NCBI RefSeq assembly: GCF_000684975.1
Contig: NZ_BAXZ01000017.1
Coordinates: 62,001 to 126,000 of the forward strand
DNA length: 64,000 nt
Direction: 5' to 3'
Source: Paraburkholderia acidipaludis NBRC 101816
GTDB taxonomy: Bacteria; Pseudomonadota; Gammaproteobacteria; Burkholderiales; Burkholderiaceae
The notes under the pieces are model-generated. The model had not been told where the DNA came from. It ran no database searches and saw nothing but the letters and a program-made list of their open reading frames with translations. A program made the position numbers and the translations under genes. This document shows, piece after piece, positions 10,496 through 19,255 of this stretch. The first letter of the stretch is position 1; the number at the start of each line of letters is the position of its first letter.

Positions 10496-10813
10496 CTAGC
10501 CCGTGACCGCGAACCGTTCCATCAAAGACCGCAGTCGACGCTCCTGAGTGTCCAGGATCCCCGGCGTCGACTGAAGTTCAAGCACCCGTCCGCGCCAGTA
10601 GCCCGGACCGAAAATCTCCATCGTCTGGTCCGCGCACATAGCGGTTTCGAGGTGGGCAATGGCGGTGTCGAGATTGTGGACGGTATAAGGGCTGGGTGGT
10701 CTCCTCGCCGTCTCCGTCTTTGTTGTCGCAGGAATCGGTTTTTTGCGCGCGGCCCGCTTATCCCCGAAGCAAGGTCCGCGCGTGCGGCATTTGTTTTCCG
10801 GCAGCGAACTCAT
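10496..10813 (-). CDS. Small conserved-looking hypothetical protein
   Basis: A 105-residue protein starting at ATG 10813 with AGGGAA eight bases upstream. The first ~40 residues are basic. The rest (TVHNLDTAIAHLETAMCADQTMEIFGPGYWRGRVLEL and a helical C-terminus) reads like a real small soluble protein. The gene lies between the HTH gene and the response regulator, on the opposite strand to the latter. No family was recognised. Confidence 0.55.
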   Translation of the reverse strand: MSSLPENKCRTRGPCFGDKRAARKKPIPATTKTETARRPPSPYTVHNLDTAIAHLETAMCADQTMEIFGPGYWRGRVLELQSTPGILDTQERRLRSLMERFAVTG

Positions 10814-10994
10814 GGTGGCGTTCCCTATCGTCCGACCTGAGACGACTCCATCGTGCCCGGCCCGGCGCTCGCGCAAAACCGGCCATGCCGAGGGAAAACC
10901 GCCTCCGGAAGGGGGCCCCGGACGAGTCCCCCGCTTTGGGGGGATAGCATCCCGAACGAACGCGGGTACCATGGTCACGACTGGAGAAGCGCCG

Positions 10995-11690
10995 ATGGAC
11001 AACCTGTATTTCCGCCACGTACTGCTCGTAGAAGACGAAGGCCTGACGCGGATCGCGATGAAGAGCCTGATCCTGACCGCGGAGCCGACGCTCGACATCG
11101 ACGAAGCCGGCTCGTATGCGGCCGCTGTCGAGCGGCTGCAAAGCAAGGCTTACGACCTCGTTTTTCTCGACTACCAGATCGGCGACGATCGCACCGGGCT
11201 CGACCTGCTGCGCTGGCTGCAGGAGAACGAGCGCGCCGCGCATGTGGTGATGCTGTCCGCGCAGGACGACCGCGAGACCGTGCTGGACTGCATCAAGCAT
11301 GGCGCCGGCGGCTTCATTTCGAAGGCCAGCGAGGAAGGGGGGGCGGTTTTCCGCGAAGCCCTGCAGACCATTCTGAATGGGCGTGTCTACCTGCCCAACA
11401 GCGTACTGGGCAAAGGCGGCCATACTCCGCAGCCCCCGGGCCCGAACAAGGGTATTCCGATCGACTCGCTGAATCTGCCGCCGCGCCTCGCGCAAACCCT
11501 GCGTTTTCTCCTGCAGGGCATGTCGAACAAGGCCATCGCGCGAAAAATGAATATCACGGAGAACACCGCGAAGGAGTACATCAGCGATCTGCTGAGCCGC
11601 TTCAACGTATCGCGGCGCACCTTTCTGATCGTTGAAATGGCACGCCGCGGCATCGAGGTTCCCACCGTCGCGGACAGCACGGCGGTCTAG
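10995..11690 (+). CDS. NarL/LuxR-type response regulator
   Basis: A 231-residue two-component regulator. The receiver domain (VLLVEDEGLTRIAMKS) has the phospho-acceptor Asp in LVFLDYQIGDD and a conserved Lys in FISKAS. The C-terminal HTH is LuxR-like (LAQTLRFLLQGMSNKAIARKMNITENTAKEYISDLLSRFNVSRR). ATG 10995 is chosen because GGAGAAG lies five bases upstream. The TAG stop shares the palindrome CTAG with the stop of the convergent kinase gene. It is presumably phosphorylated by that kinase. Confidence 0.9.
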   Translation: MDNLYFRHVLLVEDEGLTRIAMKSLILTAEPTLDIDEAGSYAAAVERLQSKAYDLVFLDYQIGDDRTGLDLLRWLQENERAAHVVMLSAQDDRETVLDCIKHGAGGFISKASEEGGAVFREALQTILNGRVYLPNSVLGKGGHTPQPPGPNKGIPIDSLNLPPRLAQTLRFLLQGMSNKAIARKMNITENTAKEYISDLLSRFNVSRRTFLIVEMARRGIEVPTVADSTAV

Positions 11691-13699
11691 CACGCGCGCA
11701 CGGACGCCTCCGTCAATTCGAGCATGCGCGCGATCAGCACGTCGGCGGATAGCGGCTTGCTGAGCACGCACCGCTCCGGCAACACGCCCTGTGTGCTCGC
11801 CCCTGCTTCACCCGTCACCACAAGACACGGCACCGGCCGCGAAAAATGCCGCGCGAGGAGCCGCACGACGTCGTGTGCGGTCGACTTCTCCGGCAGCCGG
11901 TAGTCGCTGATCACCAGGTCGGGCACGCGCTCGACCGTCTGTAGCAGATCGTCGAACTCGGCCACGGAGCGGACGGAGTCGAACAACACGCCCCATCTCG
12001 CCAGCAGCGCCTCCATCGACGCGCGTACCAGGCTGTCGTCCTCGACCAGCAGCACGTAGAGACCGCGCAGCAACGACGGTGACGGCGACGACGACGCATC
12101 GGCAGGCGATATCGGGGTGTCCTCGAGCGCCAGTTGATCGGCCACCGGCATGCGCACCGAAAAGCGCGATCCTCGTCCCTCGATCGACTTCAGTTCGAGA
12201 CGGTGTCCATCCAGCAACGACACCACCGCATTCACGATCGACAAACCGAGCCCAAGCCCTTTCTCGCGGTCCCGCTCGGGGTTGCCGATCTGCACGAACG
12301 GCTGGAAGATCGCGTCCCAATGCTCCGAGGCAATGCCAATGCCGTTATCGAGGACGTCGAGGCGCACATAATTCGGCATGCGAACCAGGCCGACGAGCAC
12401 CGCAGAGCGGCCCGCTTTCGATGGATCCGCGTATTTGATCCCGTTCGAGATGAGATTGCCCAGCACGCGCGGAATCCACTCGGCGTCGGTGCGCACCCAC
12501 GCGGGTCGTTGCTGCGCCGTTCCATAGCGCAGCGCAACGCCGCAGCTGGCAGCGAACGGCGCGAGTTGCTCGACGGTCTCCTCGGACACGCGGTTCAGGT
12601 CGACGCTCGAATAGTTCGGCTTGACGTGCCCCGATTCCAGTTTCGACAGATCGAGCACCCCGTTGAAAAGACGCGCCGTTAGCACCGACGCCCTGCGCGC
12701 CTCGCCAATCAATCTGCCCGACGCTTCGACGTCGCCCGCCTCCAGTGCTTCATCCGCCGCGGCAAGAAAGAGGTTCAGCGCATGCATGGGCTGCCGCAGG
12801 TCGTGCGCCGCTGCCGCCAGAAAGCGCGATTTCGCCCTGCTCGCCCGCTCCGCGGCTTCGCGCTGCTGCTCGCGCAAGGCGATCAGCGCTTCCGACCGGC
12901 TCTGCTGGTCGCGCCGCGCGTGCTCGAGGTCATGGTGCTTTTGCGCGAGTTCGACATTGGCGCTTTTCAGGGCGTCGTTGCTATGGGCGAGCGCCTGAAC
13001 CGCAACGTACCGGTCGCGCACATGCCGTTCGGCATTCACGTTGACGCTATGGCCCAGAACGGCCACGTTCAAAAGGTAGAACATGCCTGCCGCGAAATTG
13101 TCCGGCTCGATCGCCCGCGTGACCAGTTGCGCCATCACGATCGCGACGATCACGCACGCCGTCAGCATCAGCGTGGCCTTGGCCCGCAGACGCAGAAAAC
13201 CGAACTGATAGAAAAGAATTAAGTAAAAGCCGACAAAAAAATGGGTGAAATTGAACGGGCGCGGCGCGAGTATCGTTTGTATCAGAAGGCACAGACACAT
13301 GAACGCCAGCCCCAACAGCAAGATCCAATGTGCGACCTCGTCCCGATGAAATGCGAGCCTGAAGGCCAGCACAATGCCGACGGTCGCACCCAGCGCGCCG
13401 GCGCAACGAAACGCGAAAATCTCCGGGAAATACGGCTGGAACACCGCACTGGTCTGCGCAAGCCGGATTTCCCAAAAGCCAAAACACACCCAGATCAAGG
13501 TGCCGAGCACTAACGCCGCACGACGGAAGTCGGCAAAACGTCGGCCATAGTCCTCCGTAAACTCCTGCTCGACCCGCGGATCCTCGAACCGCGCCGGCCA
13601 ACAGAGGATATCGACCAGCCAGGCACGAATTGCACCTGGCGCCGACGAGGGCTTGAGAAATTTCGACTCCGTCGCCGACTGAAACCTGGACATGTTCAT
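11687..13699 (-). CDS. Hybrid sensor histidine kinase with receiver domain
   Basis: A 670-residue inner-membrane kinase. Several membrane helices (about residues 60-215) are followed by a coiled-coil, the H-box AAAAHDLRQPMHALNLFL, N-box NLISNGIKYADPS, G-boxes DNGIGI and GLGLGLSIV, and a C-terminal receiver (YVLLVEDDSLVRAS, Asp in DLVISDYRLP, Lys in CVLSKPL). It faces the response regulator gene tail to tail with a four-base CTAG overlap. Signal unknown. Confidence 0.92.
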   Translation of the reverse strand: MNMSRFQSATESKFLKPSSAPGAIRAWLVDILCWPARFEDPRVEQEFTEDYGRRFADFRRAALVLGTLIWVCFGFWEIRLAQTSAVFQPYFPEIFAFRCAGALGATVGIVLAFRLAFHRDEVAHWILLLGLAFMCLCLLIQTILAPRPFNFTHFFVGFYLILFYQFGFLRLRAKATLMLTACVIVAIVMAQLVTRAIEPDNFAAGMFYLLNVAVLGHSVNVNAERHVRDRYVAVQALAHSNDALKSANVELAQKHHDLEHARRDQQSRSEALIALREQQREAAERASRAKSRFLAAAAHDLRQPMHALNLFLAAADEALEAGDVEASGRLIGEARRASVLTARLFNGVLDLSKLESGHVKPNYSSVDLNRVSEETVEQLAPFAASCGVALRYGTAQQRPAWVRTDAEWIPRVLGNLISNGIKYADPSKAGRSAVLVGLVRMPNYVRLDVLDNGIGIASEHWDAIFQPFVQIGNPERDREKGLGLGLSIVNAVVSLLDGHRLELKSIEGRGSRFSVRMPVADQLALEDTPISPADASSSPSPSLLRGLYVLLVEDDSLVRASMEALLARWGVLFDSVRSVAEFDDLLQTVERVPDLVISDYRLPEKSTAHDVVRLLARHFSRPVPCLVVTGEAGASTQGVLPERCVLSKPLSADVLIARMLELTEASVRAC

Positions 13700-14247
13700 C
13701 GCATCTCGCCGGTAGACTCGCCTGGCCGCTGTTCTTAAATATCCTTAACGCAATCGATGTTCGATATCATTCGATATTGAATAGCGCCAGATTATTTCCG
13801 TAAAAATTATAACCCTCCTGAAAAGTGAAATTAATCCCATCGCCCATAATATGCATATTGCATTTAAAAGATATCGCCTGGATCGATGCCATTCCGGGTG
13901 TGCGCTGCCGCACAGACGGCAGGATCATCTCGTCAAAATATGGATTGAAGCGGGGCTTACCGCCTGTCCACCGATTGACAAGGATTCGCTTTCCGATCCG
14001 GCCCACATCACGTTTAATAACAATCGTCTTGAATGGCTTTATAGAAAACCCTGAAATAAGGGTCGCGCGTTTACCCCATATCGCTACTTCAAAAAACTAA
14101 ACTACCATTGCCGACGATATGCATAAGTTATTCAAGAACCATCGCCTGGCACCACCCATTTCGCAGCGAAATTTGCTCAAGCATTCCGAATGACTTAACC
14201 ACGCAATTAATGAATTAATGTTGGCCAAAGCAGGAGATTTGCTGACC
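13700..14247. other. AT-rich intergenic stretch
   Basis: About 550 bases markedly richer in A/T than the neighbouring genes, separating the kinase from the DUF2235 operon. It contains one open minus-strand frame described separately. No repeat, tRNA or clear promoter was found. Its base composition suggests foreign DNA or the scar of a lost insertion. Confidence 0.5.
13767..14096 (-). pseudogene. Possible C-terminal gene remnant
   Basis: A 109-codon open frame running from a TAG at 14097-14099 to TAA at 13767. The translation is protein-like (KPFKTIVIKRDVGRIGKRIL, PYFDEMILPSVRQRTPGMAS, GINFTFQEGYNFYGNN). The only usable start is a GTG at 14006 with no ribosome-binding site. This looks like the 3' end of a gene that lost its start. 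No family was recognised. Confidence 0.35.
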
Positions 14248-15585
14248 ATGGCCGTAGCCACACAACCACTGACCGGCCGCATCGAAGAACCTTTGACCGA
14301 GTGGCATCTCAGGGCGGCTCCGCGCGCCCTTCTCCTGAGCGCCGCGCTGGTCGGGATCAACGTCGCCGGCGGGCTCTTTTTGTGCAAGCTGATTGAACGC
14401 CCTCCGGCGCAGCTTGAAATTGCCATCACGCTTGCGGCGTTCGTCACCGTCCTCATGGGCGCGCCGCTCATCGCGTTCCTGTGTCTCGGCTGGTACACCC
14501 GATATCGCGAGTTTGAAAACAGCCTCAAAGGCAAAGCGCTATCCGCCTATCTCCAGCGGTACTGGTCCAAGCGGCTCATTCAGGGTCTCCAGGACAACCA
14601 TACGATCGCGGCCCTTTCCAAAGGCCTCCCGCTCGCCGGCGACAAATGGCGCGAAACGGCAGACGCCCGCCTCGATCTGTGCGATCGCCTGTTCGCACGC
14701 ATCTATCACGAGCAGTATGGTTTGCCGGCATTCGTTCCGCCGTTTGTCATCCTCCTGTGCGTGGCTTACGCCGCAGCGGCCCTTGTCGGTTGCAATTACG
14801 TCACGATGCAAGCCGATATCGCTTCGGCAAAAACGCCGGTTTATGGAATCACCCAGCAAGTGCTGCTGGCCTCTTTCGGTGGAGCGCTGATGTTTGTGGT
14901 CAGCGACTCCGTGCTCAGCATTCGGCGCAGGGCACTCAATGTTTCGGACGTCTATTGGTACGCACTGCGGCTGCTTCTGGCGATACCCATCGCGCTGGTG
15001 GCGGGCGGCACGGACGGCTCGCGTGCTGCCTTTGTCTTCGCACTGGGTACGTTTCCTGTCGACTCGTTGCTCAAGGTTATCCGGAGAATCGGATTTCCGC
15101 AGGTCACGGCCTTCGAGAAAGAGGCGAGTGCTCCCGACACGCTGCTCGCCCTGAACGGCGTCACGCTTCCCATCGTTTCCGTGCTGGAGGCGGAGGGTGT
15201 CAATTCCATCGAGCAGGTTGCGGCCGCCGATCCCGTCATTCTCTCCATCCGGACCGGCTTCCCTTTCCGCTTCACGCTACGGCTCTGTTCTCAGGCGATC
15301 GTACGCCGCCACTTTGGCGAGAACGCGTCGTTGCTCATTCCCATCGGCCTCGCCGATGTCGTGCCGATCTACGTGCTGATGAAGGCCGTGGATGGTGTGA
15401 CGTCCACTAATTTGCCGAAAGTCGAAAACAGCGCCAGCGTAATCGAGGACGCCGCGAGCCGTCTGTTTCCGAACGATAATGACGAACAGCGCAAAGCCGT
15501 CATCACGATGAAATTCCGGCAGATCGCCGCGGAAGAATTCACCGTGATGCTCGCCAGAATTACGCCGCTGGACCCCTCGCTCTGA
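14248..15585 (+). CDS. Multi-pass membrane protein, partner of DUF2235 gene
   Basis: A 445-residue protein of no recognised family. ATG 14248 is preferred to ATG 14218 because AGGAG lies upstream only of the former. Predicted helices lie near residues 25-50 and 60-85, and four to five more lie between 165 and 275. The C-terminal third is soluble and has a helical repeat-like region (LNGVTLPIVSVLEAEGVNSIEQVAAADP). It ends 63 bases before the DUF2235 gene on the same strand, which suggests a functional pair. Confidence 0.75.
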   Translation: MAVATQPLTGRIEEPLTEWHLRAAPRALLLSAALVGINVAGGLFLCKLIERPPAQLEIAITLAAFVTVLMGAPLIAFLCLGWYTRYREFENSLKGKALSAYLQRYWSKRLIQGLQDNHTIAALSKGLPLAGDKWRETADARLDLCDRLFARIYHEQYGLPAFVPPFVILLCVAYAAAALVGCNYVTMQADIASAKTPVYGITQQVLLASFGGALMFVVSDSVLSIRRRALNVSDVYWYALRLLLAIPIALVAGGTDGSRAAFVFALGTFPVDSLLKVIRRIGFPQVTAFEKEASAPDTLLALNGVTLPIVSVLEAEGVNSIEQVAAADPVILSIRTGFPFRFTLRLCSQAIVRRHFGENASLLIPIGLADVVPIYVLMKAVDGVTSTNLPKVENSASVIEDAASRLFPNDNDEQRKAVITMKFRQIAAEEFTVMLARITPLDPSL

Positions 15586-15648
15586 ATGCAATCGCAGCGC
15601 GTCGTCTGAACGATGCACTCAGCGCATCACGCTACCTGGAGCCCCGAA

Positions 15649-16851
15649 ATGAGCAAAAACATCGTGTTATGTCTCGACGGTACGTGGGATGGCCCCGATG
15701 CGAAGGATCCGGCCGGCACGGCCGTCCCGACCAACGTCCAGAAGGTGTTCGAGAGCCTGAAGGGTTCCGCGCCGCTCTCGCCTGCCGACAACGAGTGCGA
15801 AATCGCATTCCCTGGCAGTCCCACTGAACAGGAGCAGGTCGCCAAGTACATTAACGGCGTGGGGGACTGTTCGAACGTGCTCGCCAAACTGGCCGAGGGA
15901 TCCGTGGGGTTGGGACTCGTAGCCCGTATCGTTCGCGGATACACCTATTTGTCACGTCAGTATCAGCCCGGCGATCGGATTTACATCACGGGATTTAGCC
16001 GCGGAGCCTATACGGCGCGAGCGCTCGCGGGCTTCGTGGTGGGCAAAGGCTTGCTCGACTGGAATGCCATGAAGCTCGTGGCAGACTCCGCGGAAAGCTA
16101 TAGCGCGGGCCTCGCGGCGTGGCAACAGTACAAGCAGTCGGTGCACTCCGACTCCCCCGGCATCCTGCAGGCGCTCGCGAGCAGCATCACCAGCCTGTGC
16201 GATCGCTTCGCGCTCGGGCTGCGTCCGTCGCCCGCCCTGCGGTTCGTCGATAATGTCAGCATCGTCGCCGTCGGTGTTTGGGATACGGTTGGCGCGCTCG
16301 GCATACCCAACGATGTTCGCGAGGCAGACGGCACACTGGTGCGCGCCGACGCATTCCAGTTCTGCAACAACGATCTGAACGCCAAAGTCGCGAACGGATT
16401 TCAGGCAATCGCCGTCGACGAACAGCGCGTCGACTTCACCCCGACTCTCTGGAACGAACGCGATGGCGTCGTGCAGGTCCTGTTCCCAGGCGCACACGCC
16501 GACGTGGGCGGCGGCTATCCACCGGGCGAATCGGGGCTCTCCAACGGCTCGCTGATCTGGATGACGAACCGTCTCGCCGCGGCCGGCGTGGCGTTCGAGT
16601 GCACGCCACCCGGCACGCCGAACGCGTGCGCCGTCGCGCATCGCCCATGGGCGAATTCCGCCTACATAACGGCACCGAGGGAATTTCCTCCTGCGCTTCT
16701 GCTCAGCCAACGTGTAGTACAACGACTGGTCGCGCTGAGCGTACCGGTCGAGGGCGCAGGATCGCAGCCTTACCGCCCGGCCAATCTGTTCAATAGCTAT
16801 ATCAAACTGGATGGATCCGGGCCGGCGCCTCACGTTCAGATTGAAACTTGA
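15649..16851 (+). CDS. DUF2235 alpha/beta hydrolase (Tle1-like)
   Basis: A 400-residue DUF2235 protein. MSKNIVLCLDGTWDG at the N-terminus, the nucleophile motif GFSRGAYTARALAGF (G-x-S-x-G, about residues 120-134) and FPGAHADVGGGYPP are all family hallmarks. The start with GGAG eight bases upstream is used. DUF2235 includes the Tle1 phospholipase effectors of type VI secretion, but no T6SS gene or VgrG is nearby and no secretion signal is visible. A role in lipid hydrolysis is inferred from the family. Confidence 0.85.
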   Translation: MSKNIVLCLDGTWDGPDAKDPAGTAVPTNVQKVFESLKGSAPLSPADNECEIAFPGSPTEQEQVAKYINGVGDCSNVLAKLAEGSVGLGLVARIVRGYTYLSRQYQPGDRIYITGFSRGAYTARALAGFVVGKGLLDWNAMKLVADSAESYSAGLAAWQQYKQSVHSDSPGILQALASSITSLCDRFALGLRPSPALRFVDNVSIVAVGVWDTVGALGIPNDVREADGTLVRADAFQFCNNDLNAKVANGFQAIAVDEQRVDFTPTLWNERDGVVQVLFPGAHADVGGGYPPGESGLSNGSLIWMTNRLAAAGVAFECTPPGTPNACAVAHRPWANSAYITAPREFPPALLLSQRVVQRLVALSVPVEGAGSQPYRPANLFNSYIKLDGSGPAPHVQIET

Positions 16852-16897
16852 GGTGTACTGATTTCGCTCCGATTGATTCCATGGGCTTGGGGGCCGT

Positions 16898-17716
16898 TCA
16901 TCCCGCGGCCTGGTGCGTGCCTGCCGCGATGAGCTTCAGTGTGTGAACGGCCGTACCCGGCAGGAACGGCGCCGCAGCGCCATGGACCCATGTTTCATGC
17001 CCTGCGATGAAGTACGGCGACATGGGATTGCCCGACTGCCCGCCCGGCATTTCGAAGATGCCATCCGCCTCGCGCCCCGGTGACACCGCAAAACGCTCGG
17101 ACGCGCCGAAAGCCGGCGACTGCACACGCGGCATGTTGATGTCGCCTGGCAGCGGATCGGCCGGCGTGCCGAGCCAGCCGCGTACCCACGGCAGCCACGC
17201 CGGCAGGATCCGCGCGAACGGATGCGCGATTGCCGAGCGATTACGCTCCCCCCAGCGGGCGTCGTCGAGCTTCGTGCCCTGCGGCAACTGTGCGATCGAG
17301 TGGTCGATCCGTTCGAGCACGAAAGCGCGCCAGTCCGCGAAGCCGTGGGGTATCCACGCGTGATGGTCGGCGAGCGTTTCCATCGTCGCTTCGTAACGCG
17401 AGTTCGCCGCCCGATAACCGAGCTCCGGCGCCACCGCGCTCATCTGCCGGTCGAGCGCGCCGAACCACGCGTCGTACAGCGAATAGTAGAACGCGCGCAG
17501 CAGCCGATACCCGACCGCGTCCGTATCCGCACGGCCGTCCCAGGTCTCTACGAGCCGCCGGAATGCCGCCCGATCGGGATGGCCGTCCAGCGCGCGCATC
17601 AAGCGCCTCGACCGCGCATCGGGCGATTCTGCGGGGAGAAGCCATTTATCGAGCTTACGCACAGCCACACTCAGGCGTGCCGCGAGCTCTGCTCGCGTCA
17701 TGCCCAGTTCCTCCAT
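16898..17716 (-). CDS. Chimera: HTH head fused to penicillin-acylase tail
   Basis: A 272-residue frame. The first ~35 residues (MEELGMTRAELAARLSVAVR, then KLDKWLLP) look like the DNA-binding head of a regulator. From about residue 38 (LMRALDGHPDRAAFRRLVETWDG) to the end it matches the last third of a penicillin/acyl-homoserine-lactone acylase beta chain. Its closing motif is GIFEMPGGQSGNPMSPYF. The catalytic N-terminal Ser, alpha chain and signal peptide of the acylase are missing. It is best explained by an in-frame deletion joining two genes, and acylase activity is not expected. Confidence 0.75.
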   Translation of the reverse strand: MEELGMTRAELAARLSVAVRKLDKWLLPAESPDARSRRLMRALDGHPDRAAFRRLVETWDGRADTDAVGYRLLRAFYYSLYDAWFGALDRQMSAVAPELGYRAANSRYEATMETLADHHAWIPHGFADWRAFVLERIDHSIAQLPQGTKLDDARWGERNRSAIAHPFARILPAWLPWVRGWLGTPADPLPGDINMPRVQSPAFGASERFAVSPGREADGIFEMPGGQSGNPMSPYFIAGHETWVHGAAAPFLPGTAVHTLKLIAAGTHQAAG

Positions 17717-17889
17717 CGCTTCTCGCAGAATCAGTCCGGTGAAAGCCGCTCGAGAGCGGCGACGGCTTCCGGCAAGACAACGGCCAGCTCGAATACCCGG
17801 AGTGCAGGACGCGGTGCCAAAAACTGCGCGATCGCACCGGTTACGGGAGATAATCGTGCGATGGCAATCGACCAGAAAGCGGAGAAAGG

Positions 17890-19131
17890 ATGGACAAGCA
17901 GGGATTCACCACTGGCATCGTTCACGGCGACAGAATTGCAGGTACTGAGCACGGCGGTGTGCGTCAGCCGATTCATACGTCCGTGCAATATGGTTTCGAG
18001 CGCGTCGAGGATCTGATCGGCGTGTTTCAGGGAACAAAGAAGGGAGGCTTCAATTACGCCCGCCAGGGCACCCCCACCACCGCCGCGCTCGAGCGCAAGA
18101 TCACGAGCCTGGAAGATGGCGTTGGGACGGTCTGCTTCAGTACCGGCATGGCCGCGATCACGGCGACGTTCCTCACGCTCCTGCGCGCGGGCGATCATCT
18201 CGTGTCGAGCCGTTACGTGTTCGGCAACACCAACAGCCTGTTTGGCACGTTGCGCGCGCTTGGCATCGAAGTCACGACCGTCGACGCGTGCGACGTTGAT
18301 AACGTGAAGAACGCAATCCGACCGAATACGCGCATGGTGTTCGTCGAAACCATCGCGAATCCCGGCACGCAGATTCCCGACCTGCAAGGCATCGGTAACG
18401 TGTGCCGCGAGCGCGGCGTCGCGTATGTCGTCGACAACACGATTACCTCGCCCGCCTTGTTCAGGCCGAAGGGGGTGGGCGCGAGCCTCGTCATCAACTC
18501 GCTGACGAAGACGATCGCGGGCCATGGGGCCGCGCTCGGCGGAGCCGTGACCGACACGGGCCTGTTCGACTGGAGCGCGTATCCGAACATCGCTGACGAT
18601 TATCGGCGTTCGGCGGCCAGGGATCAGGGGCTTTTGCAGATCCGCAAAAAAGGCCTGCGGGATATGGGCGCGGCCTTGTCGTCCGAACAGGCACACACCA
18701 TCGCGATGGGCGCGGAAACGCTCGCCTTGCGTGTGAAGCAAAGCAGCGACAATGCGCTCGCCCTCGCGCAGTTTCTCGAAGGGCACGACGCCATCGGCAA
18801 GGTGTTCTACCCGGGCCTCGAGAGCCATCCGCAACACGAGCTCGCGCGGACGCTGTTCAAGAGCGCGTCGTGGCTGCTGTCGTTCGAATTGCTCAACGCG
18901 GAGCGCATGATCGAAGTCGTCAACGCGCTCAAGCTGCCGATCAAGGCCACCGGTCTCGGCGACACACGCACGCTGATCATTCCCGTCGCGCCAACGATCT
19001 TTTTCGAAGCGGGACCGGAAACGCGCAAAGCAATGGGCATTTCCGACGGCATGCTCAGGCTGTCGGCGGGCATCGAGGATATCGACGATCTGATTGCGGA
19101 TTTCGCACAAGCGCTGACGTTCGCAGCCTAG
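17890..19131 (+). CDS. Cystathionine gamma-synthase family PLP enzyme
   Basis: A 413-residue Cys/Met-metabolism PLP-dependent enzyme. Characteristic parts are FNYARQGTPTTAALERKITSLE, the GMAAI turn, and the PLP lysine in VINSLTKTIAGHGAALGG. The tail DTRTLIIPVAPTIFF...GISDGMLRLSAGIED is typical of cystathionine gamma-synthase/O-acylhomoserine sulfhydrylase/methionine gamma-lyase relatives. Which reaction it catalyses cannot be decided from sequence alone. The ATG at 17890 has GAAAGG just upstream. Confidence 0.88.
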   Translation: MDKQGFTTGIVHGDRIAGTEHGGVRQPIHTSVQYGFERVEDLIGVFQGTKKGGFNYARQGTPTTAALERKITSLEDGVGTVCFSTGMAAITATFLTLLRAGDHLVSSRYVFGNTNSLFGTLRALGIEVTTVDACDVDNVKNAIRPNTRMVFVETIANPGTQIPDLQGIGNVCRERGVAYVVDNTITSPALFRPKGVGASLVINSLTKTIAGHGAALGGAVTDTGLFDWSAYPNIADDYRRSAARDQGLLQIRKKGLRDMGAALSSEQAHTIAMGAETLALRVKQSSDNALALAQFLEGHDAIGKVFYPGLESHPQHELARTLFKSASWLLSFELLNAERMIEVVNALKLPIKATGLGDTRTLIIPVAPTIFFEAGPETRKAMGISDGMLRLSAGIEDIDDLIADFAQALTFAA

Positions 19132-19152
19132 CTGAACAGGCCTTCGATACAA

Positions 19153-19246
19153 CCTTATGACCACATCGGCGCAGACAACCCGATCAAGGTCATAGACACC
19201 TTCGTCGACGAACGGGACCTTGCAGAACCCGGTTTCAACGGTATCT
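19153..19246 (+). mobile_element. Transposase N-terminal remnant (IS1182-like)
   Basis: The frame beginning at 19153 reads PYDHIGADNPIKVIDTFVDE and continues RDLAEPGFNGI. This closely follows the N-terminal pattern of IS1182-family transposases (D-Y-V-A-x-D-N-P-V-R-V-x-D-x-F-V-D...L-G-F). It then breaks off into the start of the ATP-grasp gene. No inverted repeats or rest of the element remain. It marks an old insertion or recombination point. Confidence 0.6.
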
Positions 19247-19255
19247 TTTTTCGCT

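Noticed and set aside
15649..16851. Confirmed type VI secretion effector
   Set aside because: The DUF2235 domain fits, but no VgrG, PAAR, adaptor or other T6SS gene is in the window.
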